Shown: positions 1-5,929 of the stretch, one piece after another
Layout of the letters: every line of letters begins with the position of its first letter
Position numbering within the stretch: the stretch's first letter is position 1
Assembly: GCA_011046295.1 (NCBI GenBank)
Contig: DSAV01000178.1
Coordinates: 1-8,624 of the forward strand
Direction of reading: 5' to 3'
Length of the DNA: 8,624 nt
DNA from: Deltaproteobacteria bacterium
GTDB lineage: Bacteria > Desulfobacterota > Syntrophia > Syntrophales > Smithellaceae
Notes under the pieces: model-generated
The model's input: only the letters and a program-made list of their open reading frames with translations
What the model was told of the DNA's origin: nothing
Database searches by the model: none
Translations under genes and position numbers: made by a program

Positions 1-6
1 CAAAAG

Positions 7-714
7 CTATGTGTTTTTTTGCCATGTCAAAAGTTCTTTTTCCAGCAAATTGAAGGTCTTGTCGGCTTCTTCCTGTCGCATGAATTTTTTGGTAAAGGCA
101 TATGCCTTGCCATCAAGTTTGCAAAGGTCTCTGGCCAGCTCTTTTGCGGCATCCATTACTTTGCCTTCTTCTTTAATCAGGTCATCGACAATGCCGCGTT
201 CAAACGCCTCGCGAGGCGAATATGCCCGCGAATGCAGCAGGGCTTCCCTCCAGTGCTGAGGGGGAATCGAGGAACGGCAGATCAAAGAAATCCAGCTGGG
301 GATAAGCATTTTATTCGCGACTTCATTGATTTGAATTTTATAAGGGCCGTCGCCAACCATAAACCGGTCACACGCGTAAGAAAGAATGGCTCCGCCCGCG
401 ATAGAGTGCCCCGCGTAGGCCGCGATCGTCGGGATGGGAAACAGATAAACCCGCAGCATGACGGAAGCGAAAGTTTTCTGAAATTTAAGTTGGTCTTCAA
501 TGGATGATAAGGTGGGGAGAAGCTTTAAATCCAGCCCCGCCGAAAAAATACCCGGCCGTCCGGTGAAAATCAGGGCGGAAGCCTTATCTGCCAGCGCACG
601 GTCAAGGCAATCGTTGAGTTCCTGGAAAAACTCCCAATTCATGACGTTCATCTTTCCGTCATCCAGCGTGATTAAGGCGATTTTGTCTTCAATTGTATAG
701 CGCATCTTGGTCAT
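7..714 (-). CDS. Enoyl-CoA hydratase/isomerase (crotonase) family protein, one catalytic Glu missing
   Basis: This 235-residue protein has the crotonase fold and should bind an acyl-CoA thioester in the cytoplasm. The first oxyanion-hole element is FSAGLDL (about residues 57-63) and the second is AGHSIAGGAIL (101-111), followed by YACDRF. In canonical hydratases the second motif reads GGGCE; here the Glu position is Ile110. The second catalytic Glu position appears kept as Glu131 (INEV). A single Glu at the second position is the pattern of delta3-delta2-enoyl-CoA isomerases, so isomerase or another crotonase activity is more likely than simple hydration. It is shorter than the usual 255-260 residues, mainly at the C-terminus, but ends at a normal TAG. 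The start is supported by AGAGGT 8 nt upstream (plus-strand 723-728). It lies downstream of the TPP enzyme gene but has its own promoter. The family call is firm; the substrate is unknown. Confidence 0.9.
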   Translation of the reverse strand: MTKMRYTIEDKIALITLDDGKMNVMNWEFFQELNDCLDRALADKASALIFTGRPGIFSAGLDLKLLPTLSSIEDQLKFQKTFASVMLRVYLFPIPTIAAYAGHSIAGGAILSYACDRFMVGDGPYKIQINEVANKMLIPSWISLICRSSIPPQHWREALLHSRAYSPREAFERGIVDDLIKEEGKVMDAAKELARDLCKLDGKAYAFTKKFMRQEEADKTFNLLEKELLTWQKNT

Positions 715-750
715 AATTTTTTACCTCTTGTTGTTTGATAAACATTTTGG

Positions 751-778
751 ATATTAGCAGGTTCAGTTCATTCGTCAA
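751..778 (-). promoter_or_regulatory. Sigma70-type promoter for the short crotonase gene
   Basis: Read on the minus strand there is TTGACG (773-778), a 16-bp spacer and TAATAT (751-756). This puts the transcript start near 744, about 30 nt before the ATG at 714, with the Shine-Dalgarno site inside the leader. The crotonase can therefore be transcribed apart from the TPP gene. It is a motif match by eye only. Confidence 0.6.
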
Positions 779-802
779 GTAAATTATATATTTATTAAAT
801 CG

Positions 803-821
803 CGCATGAATAATTAATGCG
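803..821. other. Short inverted repeat after the TPP gene
   Basis: CGCAT (803-807) and ATGCG (817-821) form a 5-bp inverted repeat around an AT-rich 9-nt loop, just past the TPP gene stop at 826. On the minus strand it is followed by AT-rich sequence without a clean T-run. It could be a weak terminator or chance. The rest of the 715-825 gap holds only the crotonase promoter and leader. Confidence 0.2.
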
Positions 822-825
822 ATTG

Positions 826-2379
826 TCATCTGCCCAGCACCGCTTCAATCAGATGCGGCCCCGGTTCGGCCAGCGCTTTTTTCAACGCTAAGGCGAATTC
901 TTCCGCCGTGGTTACGCAAACTGCGGGGACGTTCATGGATTTACCAAGGCTAACCCAGTCAATCGGGGGATTGTCCATGTTGATTAAGGCCGTTGCCGCT
1001 TCTCCTAGTGAGGCAAGTCCGGCGCGCCGGCATTCGAATTCAATCGTAAAATACTTGCGGTTGGAACAGATTATCGTAATAACGTTCGCTTTTTCGTGTG
1101 CCTGCGACCACAGTGCCTGGACGGTGTACATGGCGCTGCCGTCGGCCTCGATATTAATTACCTGTCTCTCCGGGCAGGCCAGCGCCGCGCCCAGGGCTAA
1201 AGGCATGCCCATACCGATGGCGCCGCCGGTCAGCGACATGTGGCTGTGAGGTTTTAATGTCTGCGCCAGCGCGTAATAAGGCGCGCCGGCGGTAACACCT
1301 TCTTCCGCAATGATGCAACCTTCGGGCTGGAGATTGGCAATCACCGCGCCCAACTTTTGAGAATTGAGTTTTCCCGCGGGCATTTCCGGCAGCGCAAAGC
1401 CGGCTAAAACAGATGTTGCATTGGTATTAGCGCCCACTCTAAGAGATTCGGCTAATTCCGCGAGCGCCAATGTTGTATCCTGTTTGTCGTCGTCGATTAT
1501 GATTTTCTTTTGTCGGGGATTAAGATAAAAACTCTGACCGCCTTTGTATCCGAAAAAAGCCACCGGTTCTTCGGCTCCCGCCAGAATAAAGGAATCGTAT
1601 GCGGCCAGAAGCTGGGATGCCTGCTCCGGAAAATAGGGAATCCTTTTGAGTAAAGGCAGGCCCGCGCCGCGATCCAGATAAGCGGGAAAAGTAATCATCA
1701 GCAAATCACAGCCCGTGGCGGCTTTTATTTTTGCCGCCGTCATGAGCCCTTCTTTGCGCAGGGCGCGTCCGCCTAAGATTAAAGCAGGCTTGGATGATTT
1801 TTTGATGAGATTTGCCGCCGCCTGAATTTTTTTGCTGTTGAGCGCTTCAAATTTAAATTTAGGCTGTGTTATTTTTTCTCCGCTGTATTCCGACCACTGA
1901 TAATCGGCGGGAACAATCAGCGTGGAAATTTGGCCGTAAAGTGTCGCGTTCAGTGCTTCGGCCGTATCTTTTGCCAGCGTGTTTACCGAGCGACTGGTTT
2001 TGACCCAGCCCGAAACCGGTTTGGCCAGAGATTTTATATCCATATTTAGGGGAGGATCAGCGGCCAGATGCCACGAGGCGTGTTCACCGATTACATTAAA
2101 GACGGGTGATTTCGCGCGCCTTGCGTTGTGCAGATTGGCAATGCCGTTGGCAAAGCCCGGGCCCAAATGCAAAAGCGTCATCGCCGGTTTTTGCGTCATG
2201 CGGCCGTAGCCGTCAGCCGCGCCGGTGCAGACTCCTTCAAAAAGCCCCAGCACAGGACGGATGCCGCTTACCGTGTCGAATGCCGCCACAAGCGGCAGTT
2301 CGGTTGTACCCGCGTTGGCAAAACATATTTCTACCCCCGCATTTTTTGATGTCTGTAAAATTACTTCCGCTCCGGTCAT
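826..2379 (-). CDS. Thiamine pyrophosphate enzyme, acetolactate synthase large subunit-like / benzoylformate decarboxylase-like
   Basis: This 517-residue protein shows the three-domain layout of the acetolactate synthase/benzoylformate decarboxylase superfamily. The N-terminal PYR domain (about 1-165) has the cofactor-activating Glu48 in LFEGVCTGAADGYGR, then HLGPGFANG (71-79). The central domain spans about 180-330. The C-terminal PP domain (about 345-517) carries ADGSAMYTVQALW (412-424), with Asn440 at the far end of the metal/diphosphate motif. The usual GDG is ADG here. Length and the SAMYTVQALW stretch fit the ilvB-like subgroup that works without a regulatory subunit, and no small subunit is encoded nearby. 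Such enzymes decarboxylate or carboligate a 2-oxoacid; the substrate cannot be read from sequence. GGGAG lies 6 nt before the ATG (2386-2390). It was probably co-transcribed with the upstream thiolase before the BrnTA segment came between them. Confidence 0.88.
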   Translation of the reverse strand: MTGAEVILQTSKNAGVEICFANAGTTELPLVAAFDTVSGIRPVLGLFEGVCTGAADGYGRMTQKPAMTLLHLGPGFANGIANLHNARRAKSPVFNVIGEHASWHLAADPPLNMDIKSLAKPVSGWVKTSRSVNTLAKDTAEALNATLYGQISTLIVPADYQWSEYSGEKITQPKFKFEALNSKKIQAAANLIKKSSKPALILGGRALRKEGLMTAAKIKAATGCDLLMITFPAYLDRGAGLPLLKRIPYFPEQASQLLAAYDSFILAGAEEPVAFFGYKGGQSFYLNPRQKKIIIDDDKQDTTLALAELAESLRVGANTNATSVLAGFALPEMPAGKLNSQKLGAVIANLQPEGCIIAEEGVTAGAPYYALAQTLKPHSHMSLTGGAIGMGMPLALGAALACPERQVINIEADGSAMYTVQALWSQAHEKANVITIICSNRKYFTIEFECRRAGLASLGEAATALINMDNPPIDWVSLGKSMNVPAVCVTTAEEFALALKKALAEPGPHLIEAVLGR

Positions 2380-2420
2380 ACAAATCTCCCTAATTAGTTT
2401 CGTGAAATGAAGCGTATTTT

Positions 2421-2448
2421 TATCCCACCCATTCCCAGATAGCCGCCG
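2421..2448. repeat. Direct repeat, left copy: duplicated 3' end of the thiolase gene
   Basis: Positions 2421-2440 are identical over 20 bp to 3114-3133, inside the last codons of the thiolase gene; through 2448 the match is 26 of 28. On the minus strand this copy can be read in the thiolase frame as AAIWEWVG followed by TAA (stop at 2420-2422), against GAAAIWEWVG and TAG in the real gene. Farther upstream the frame reads unrelated residues and then an in-frame TAG, so only the last eight or nine codons are present. It lies outside any gene, between the BrnA stop and the TPP start. Confidence 0.85.
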
Positions 2449-2462
2449 TAATTATCGGCTAT
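2439..2462. repeat. Perfect 7-bp inverted repeat at the left junction of the BrnTA segment
   Basis: ATAGCCG (2439-2445) and CGGCTAT (2456-2462) are perfect complements around a 10-nt spacer. The left arm overlaps the end of the thiolase-derived repeat, and the right arm is 11 bp from the BrnA stop. On the minus strand no T-run follows, so it does not look like an intrinsic terminator. It could be a protein-binding site at the segment boundary or a 3'-end stabilising hairpin for the brnTA message. Confidence 0.4.
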
Positions 2463-2473
2463 ATAAATATCAA

Positions 2474-2761
2474 TCAGGCGGCGTTCTTATTGCGCAGCTC
2501 TTCTTCGATTTTTTCCACCAAAAATATTTTGAGCAGCGACTGATAGGGAACGTCGCGCTTGTTGGCAAGCATTTTCAGTTCTTCCAAAACAGTTTCCGGA
2601 AGCCGTATCGAGATAGTTTTTGATGACGGTTTGAGATTGGAAAGGCATACTTTTTTCGCTTTTTTCCAATCGATGTAATCGGTGGAATCATACTTGCCCC
2701 AGAACTCCCGTTCCTGCGCTTCGTTTTTAAATTTTAATTTACTGTTTTTTAAGTTGCTCAT
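2474..2761 (-). CDS. brnA: BrnA-type CopG/ribbon-helix-helix antitoxin
   Basis: This 95-residue protein matches the CopG-antitoxin family partnered with BrnT. The N-terminal part has the family pattern EREFW...YDSTDYIDW (about 17-32), likely the toxin-binding region. The C-terminal ribbon-helix-helix starts with strand KTISIRL (48-54), then helices at about 55-69 (PETVLEELKMLANKR) and 72-89 (PYQSLLKIFLVEKIEEEL). It should neutralise BrnT, dimerise and repress the shared promoter. Its ATG overlaps the end of the toxin gene by 23 bp, implying translational coupling. A clear AAAGGA-type site sits about 6 nt upstream (2768-2771). Toxin-first order is typical of brnTA. It is complete, with no key residue obviously lost. 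Confidence 0.9.
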   Translation of the reverse strand: MSNLKNSKLKFKNEAQEREFWGKYDSTDYIDWKKAKKVCLSNLKPSSKTISIRLPETVLEELKMLANKRDVPYQSLLKIFLVEKIEEELRNKNAA

Positions 2762-3047
2762 ATATTTTCCTTTCTTTGGCGCTCATGTCTCTTGCCGAAA
2801 TGACGCGAATCAAGTTCTTTCTTACCGTGAAGACTAAGAACAAAAGACGTCTAGCATCAGTCCTGCCTAAAGCGTAAAAGCGATTCTCTTTCATTGAATG
2901 CAAGATATCGTCGGTAACGACAAGCGGCTGATTAAAAAACAGCTGCTCGCATTCGAAAGGAGAAACACCGTGTTTAATCCAGCTTTTATCTATATTGTAT
3001 TCGTCCCATTCAAAACCGGTCGCTTTAAGCAGCTTTTTTATGTCCAT
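2739..3047 (-). CDS. brnT: BrnT family toxin (RelE-like ribonuclease fold)
   Basis: This 102-residue protein has the BrnT landmarks in order: FEWDEYNIDKSWIKHGVSPFE (about 12-32), the strand-rich middle with FYALGRTDARRLLFLVFTV (57-75), and the signature RVISARDMSAKERKIYE (81-97). BrnT toxins are known as RelE-like ribonucleases that halt translation and are held in check by BrnA. About ten extra residues precede the usual FEWD start, and no other ATG, GTG or TTG lies between, so the ATG at 3047 is the only credible start. No Shine-Dalgarno site precedes it and the -10 box is 6 nt away, so the mRNA is probably leaderless. All family motifs look intact, so an active toxin is expected. Confidence 0.92.
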   Translation of the reverse strand: MDIKKLLKATGFEWDEYNIDKSWIKHGVSPFECEQLFFNQPLVVTDDILHSMKENRFYALGRTDARRLLFLVFTVRKNLIRVISARDMSAKERKIYEQLKKQ

Positions 3048-3053
3048 GGAAAA

Positions 3054-3082
3054 AGTATATGCCTATCATATACAACTGTCAA
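3054..3082 (-). promoter_or_regulatory. brnTA promoter, near-consensus sigma70
   Basis: On the minus strand TTGACA (3077-3082), a 17-bp spacer and TATACT (3054-3059) form a near-perfect promoter. The -10 hexamer ends 6 nt before the A of the brnT ATG, so the predicted start site falls on or beside the start codon. The promoter lies wholly within the segment between the thiolase repeats, so the module carries its own expression signal. Confidence 0.8.
3055..3073. promoter_or_regulatory. Probable BrnA operator (inverted repeat over the brnTA promoter)
   Basis: GTATATG (3055-3061) and CATATAC (3067-3073) are perfect 7-bp inverted arms around 5 bp. They cover most of the -10 box and much of the spacer. 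This is where a dimeric ribbon-helix-helix antitoxin would be expected to bind to block its own promoter. Symmetry and position are seen directly; the binding protein is inferred from brnTA autoregulation. Confidence 0.65.
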
Positions 3083-3112
3083 GACGAAAATCAATGGCGC
3101 CAAACCAGAAAG

Positions 3113-4294
3113 CTATCCCACCCATTCCCAGATGGCGGCCGCGCCCTGGCCGTGGCCGACGCACATGCTCTCCACGGCGTATTTCACGCCGTAAAAAGGC
3201 ATTTCGTGCATCAGCGTCGTGGCAATGCGCGCGCCGGTGCAACCCAGCGGATGGCCGAGAGCAATGCCGCTGCCTCGCGGATTGAGCATTTTGTGATTGC
3301 GGATTCCCAGTTCATTTACACAATAGAGCGCCTGCGAGGCGAAAGCTTCATTTATTTCCCAAAGGCCGATATCTTCTTTTTTCATGCCGGCTTTTTTCAA
3401 AACTTTGGGAATAGCCACAGCCGGACCGATTCCCATGTATTTGGGATCCACGCCGACAGCAACGTATTCCACCAATTTCATTTTTGGTTTTAGTCCCAGT
3501 TCCTGGCATTTCTCTTTACTGGTGATGAGCACACACGCCGCGGCGTCGTTAACCTGACTGGAATTGCCCGCCGTTACCGTAGCCTTTTCGTCTTTGAGAA
3601 AAACCGGCTCCAGTTTTGCCAGAGTTTCGAGCGTTGTGCCCGGCCTGATTCCCTGGTCGCGGTCGACCAAAACTTTTTTCGTGCCCCCGTCTTCCGTGGG
3701 CGCGTCCGCTTCGATAGGTAAAATCTCTTCCTTGAAAAGGCCTTTTTGCGTGGCCTCGTGCGCTTTGGCGTGGCTTTCCACGGCAAATTGATCCTGCTCT
3801 TTTCGGGAGATGTTATATTTGCGCGCCACCATTTCCGCGGTGTAGCCCATGGAAATCATCTGCGGGTCGGTAAAATCTTTCAGCCGCGGATTGGGATCGG
3901 TACCCGTGCCCATCGGCACGTGTGTCATATGCTGAACGCCGCCGGCCAGAATCATATCCGCCCAGCCCATGTTGATCGAGGCCACGGCAAAAGCGATGGT
4001 CTGCAGTCCGGAGGAACACAAACGGTCAACCGTGCAGCCCGGCACGCTGTGCGGTAAGCCCGCCATGATGCCGGCGTAACGGCCGATGTTGGAGCCCATA
4101 TCTTTCATTAAATATGTACCGCCCCAGATGACGTCGTCGAGCTGTTCTTTTTTATCTTCTATGCCCGCGCGGCGGATAACCTCATTCATCACCATCGCGG
4201 ATAAATCATCCGCGCGGATATTGGCGAACCACGAATTTTTTCCCGCTTTGGCAATTCCCGTGCGCGCGCTTTCCACCAGATAAATTTCTTTCAT
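3113..4294 (-). CDS. Acetyl-CoA C-acyltransferase (thiolase II family)
   Basis: This 393-residue protein is a full-length thiolase. It has the nucleophilic Cys93 in VDRLCSSGLQ, the NEAF motif (315-318), His348 in ALGHPLGCTGAR and the second catalytic Cys378 in CVGHGQGAAA. It catalyses CoA-dependent cleavage of 3-ketoacyl-CoA or the reverse Claisen condensation, in the cytoplasm. The last active-site loop reads CVGHGQG rather than the usual CxGGGQG. Degradative 3-ketoacyl-CoA thiolase or acetyl-CoA acetyltransferase are both possible; chain-length preference cannot be read. The start is supported by GGAG 7 nt upstream (4302-4305). It is the first gene of the leftward unit and was probably followed directly by the TPP gene. 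Its last codons are duplicated at 2421-2448. Confidence 0.94.
   Translation of the reverse strand: MKEIYLVESARTGIAKAGKNSWFANIRADDLSAMVMNEVIRRAGIEDKKEQLDDVIWGGTYLMKDMGSNIGRYAGIMAGLPHSVPGCTVDRLCSSGLQTIAFAVASINMGWADMILAGGVQHMTHVPMGTGTDPNPRLKDFTDPQMISMGYTAEMVARKYNISRKEQDQFAVESHAKAHEATQKGLFKEEILPIEADAPTEDGGTKKVLVDRDQGIRPGTTLETLAKLEPVFLKDEKATVTAGNSSQVNDAAACVLITSKEKCQELGLKPKMKLVEYVAVGVDPKYMGIGPAVAIPKVLKKAGMKKEDIGLWEINEAFASQALYCVNELGIRNHKMLNPRGSGIALGHPLGCTGARIATTLMHEMPFYGVKYAVESMCVGHGQGAAAIWEWVG
3114..3141. repeat. Direct repeat, right copy: 3' end of the intact thiolase gene
   Basis: This is the partner of the copy at 2421-2448: 20 identical bases, then 6 of 8. It covers the last nine codons of the thiolase, including AAIWEWVG, and the first two plus-strand bases here belong to the stop triplet. 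Only this copy continues into a full thiolase gene. Confidence 0.85.
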
Positions 4295-4341
4295 AATTTT
4301 TCTCCGTTTAATTTTATTTATAAAGGCTTTTTGGTGTTGTG

Positions 4342-4371
4342 AGTATATGAAGAAGGAAGCCCCCGCGTCAA
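4342..4371 (-). promoter_or_regulatory. Sigma70-type promoter for the thiolase gene
   Basis: On the minus strand there is TTGACG (4366-4371), an 18-bp spacer and TATACT (4342-4347). The predicted start is near 4335, giving a leader of about 40 nt before the ATG at 4294. It shares the 4295-4471 divergent region with the rightward dehydrogenase promoter. It is a motif match only. Confidence 0.6.
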
Positions 4372-4412
4372 GAAAATTTAAGCATTGAAAATAAAAGTAA
4401 AATTCTCTGATA

Positions 4413-4441
4413 TTGACATCTATTTACCAATGGGCTAGGAG
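4413..4441 (+). promoter_or_regulatory. Possible promoter for the dehydrogenase-MaoC operon
   Basis: A consensus TTGACA stands at 4413-4418. With a 17-bp spacer the -10 would be TAGGAG (4436-4441), which matches poorly. The poor -10 suggests either an activator-dependent promoter or a start site located elsewhere in the divergent region. Confidence 0.3.
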
Positions 4442-4471
4442 TTACGATATCTGAAAAAAATGAGGGAGCAT

Positions 4472-5440
4472 ATGAAAATTGTAAATACCGCACCCCTTTC
4501 CGGCAACGGTTTAAAAAGCCTGATCGAAACCAAAGTTACGGGAATTGATTTTAGTGTAATAGATACGCACAAGTTTCCGGAAGAAAAGCTCGCCGCAGAA
4601 TTTGCCGACGCGGATATTGTGCTGGGTGATTATACCGGCATTACGCCGATTACCCGCGCTGTGGTCAAGGCCGCCAAAAAGCTCAAGCTCATCCAGCAGC
4701 CAAGTGTCGGCTATAATCATATTGATATTGCCGCCTGCAAGGAATTCGGCATTCCCGTGGCCAACACGCCCGGCGCCAACGATATCGGCGTGGCCGAGCA
4801 CACGATCATGCTCGCTTTAGCGGCGCTCAAAAATCTTCCTTACTATAACGAACATACGCACGCGGGCGAGTGGCTTTTCACCGAGGCGCAAAGAACAGGC
4901 ATTTTTGAGCTCAACGGTAAAGTCTATGGCCTGCTGGGCATGGGGCGCACAGCGCGCGCCGTGGCCGAACGTTTAGCGCCGTTTGGCTTGAAGCTTCTTT
5001 ATTACGATATTGTAAAGCTAAGCGCGGAGGAAGAAAAGAAATACGGCGCCACATACGCTCCAATGGAAGAAATTTTTAAAACCGCCGATGTGATCAGCAT
5101 TCATCTGCCGCTCCTGCCGGAGACCACAAAAATCATCGACGCAGCAAAGCTCGCGATGATGAAGCCTTCTGCGATCATTATTAACGTCGGTCGCGGGGCT
5201 CTGGTGGATGAGGAAGCGCTGGCGCAGGCGCTGAGAGATAAAAAGATTGCCCTTGCCGCATCTGATGTTTTTGCCGAAGAGCCGCCGCCGCAAAATCATC
5301 CCTATTTTGGCCTGTCCAACATGATTTTGACCTGTCATCTGGCCGGTTCGACCCGTGAATCAGGCGGGAGAATTATGAATATGGCCCTCGATAATCTGTC
5401 CCGCGTATTAAAGGGAGAAAACCCTCTTTGGGTGTTATAA
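4472..5440 (+). CDS. D-isomer-specific 2-hydroxyacid dehydrogenase (NAD-dependent)
   Basis: This 322-residue enzyme should interconvert a 2-oxoacid and a D-2-hydroxyacid with NAD(H). The catalytic-domain part has QQPSVGYNHIDI and PVANTPGANDIGVAEHT. The Rossmann part has GLLGMGRTA (last Gly of GxGxxG replaced by Ala), with Asp179 after strand 2 (LLYYD), which favours NAD over NADP. The catalytic Arg241 (NVGRGALVDEEAL), Glu270 (DVFAEEP) and His289 (TCHLAGS) are all present. An upstream ATG at 4460 is in frame, but GAGGGA (4462-4467) would lie inside that extension and is well placed for the ATG at 4472, so the shorter form is preferred. Phosphoglycerate, glyoxylate/hydroxypyruvate or branched 2-oxoacid substrates are all possible. 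Confidence 0.92.
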   Translation: MKIVNTAPLSGNGLKSLIETKVTGIDFSVIDTHKFPEEKLAAEFADADIVLGDYTGITPITRAVVKAAKKLKLIQQPSVGYNHIDIAACKEFGIPVANTPGANDIGVAEHTIMLALAALKNLPYYNEHTHAGEWLFTEAQRTGIFELNGKVYGLLGMGRTARAVAERLAPFGLKLLYYDIVKLSAEEEKKYGATYAPMEEIFKTADVISIHLPLLPETTKIIDAAKLAMMKPSAIIINVGRGALVDEEALAQALRDKKIALAASDVFAEEPPPQNHPYFGLSNMILTCHLAGSTRESGGRIMNMALDNLSRVLKGENPLWVL

Positions 5441-5466
5441 ACGAATAAAGCTAAAAGGAGAAAATT

Positions 5467-5925
5467 ATGCCCGAATTAGTATCAGCAGATAAAATCAAAA
5501 CTTTGGTGGGAAAGGAAAACGGTGTAAGCGAGTGGATACTTATCGATCAGGACAGAATCAATCGCTTTGCCGATGCCACGGAGGACCATCAGTGGATTCA
5601 CGTGGATATTGAAAAAGCGAAACAGGGGCCTTTCGGCGGCCCGATCGGTCATGGCTTTCTGACACTTTCGCTGATTCCGGTTTTCAGCAAATCGGCGAAA
5701 TATCTGCCCGAAGGTTTGAAGATGTCGGTTAATTACGGTTTAAATAAAGTCCGCTTTATCAATCCGGTGCCGGTGGGCTCGCGCGTGCGCTCGAAAATGG
5801 TTATTTCATCTGTGGACGATAAAGGCCCGGGACGAATCTTGATGACTGTCACGCACACGATTGAAATAGAAGGCCAGGAAAAACCCGCCTGCATCGCCGA
5901 AGCGCTGGGCATGATGTTTTTCTAA
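5467..5925 (+). CDS. MaoC family (R)-specific enoyl-CoA hydratase-like dehydratase
   Basis: This 152-residue protein has the single hot-dog fold of the MaoC/R-hydratase group. The hydratase motif is clear: FADATEDHQWIHVD (35-47) with Asp40 and His45, then GPIGHGFLTLSLI (58-70) with the His-Gly pair 62-63. These residues in the family activate the water that adds to trans-2-enoyl-CoA giving the R-3-hydroxyacyl-CoA. Length is normal for the NodN-like stand-alone members. AGGAG (5456-5460) is 6 nt before the ATG. It starts 26 bp after the dehydrogenase stop, so the two are one operon. The exact acyl-CoA is unknown. Confidence 0.92.
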   Translation: MPELVSADKIKTLVGKENGVSEWILIDQDRINRFADATEDHQWIHVDIEKAKQGPFGGPIGHGFLTLSLIPVFSKSAKYLPEGLKMSVNYGLNKVRFINPVPVGSRVRSKMVISSVDDKGPGRILMTVTHTIEIEGQEKPACIAEALGMMFF

Positions 5926-5929
5926 ATTG

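Larger units (their letters stand above)
2421..3113. mobile_element. Putative non-autonomous BrnTA islet bounded by thiolase 3'-end direct repeats
   Basis: This 693-bp segment holds brnT, brnA and their promoter and nothing else. A copy of the thiolase 3' end lies at each boundary (2421-2440 inside the segment, 3114-3133 just outside it). The segment is visibly AT-richer than the flanking thiolase and TPP genes. Deleting it would place the thiolase stop 40 bp before the TPP ATG. No recombinase is encoded, so any movement would need a helper or homologous recombination. A remnant of an old thiolase duplication is the main alternative. Confidence 0.45.

Noticed and set aside
19..507. Plus-strand open frame of 162 codons
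   Set aside because: It is antisense to the short crotonase, whose family motifs, promoter and ribosome binding site are all on the minus strand.
3095..3102. TGGCGCCA palindrome between the thiolase stop and the brnTA promoter
   Set aside because: An isolated 8-bp palindrome with no loop or T-run; not enough to call a terminator or operator.
2421..3141. Integron gene cassette with attC sites around brnTA
   Set aside because: The boundaries lack the GTTRRRY/RYYYAAC core boxes of attC sites, and the repeat is plainly thiolase coding sequence.
3059..3493. Plus-strand open frame of 144 codons
   Set aside because: It runs antisense through the thiolase gene, has no ribosome binding site and no recognisable protein family; a shadow frame.
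4295..4471. Riboswitch or structured leader in the divergent region
   Set aside because: The thiolase leader is about 40 nt and no conserved aptamer pattern or terminator/anti-terminator pair was visible.
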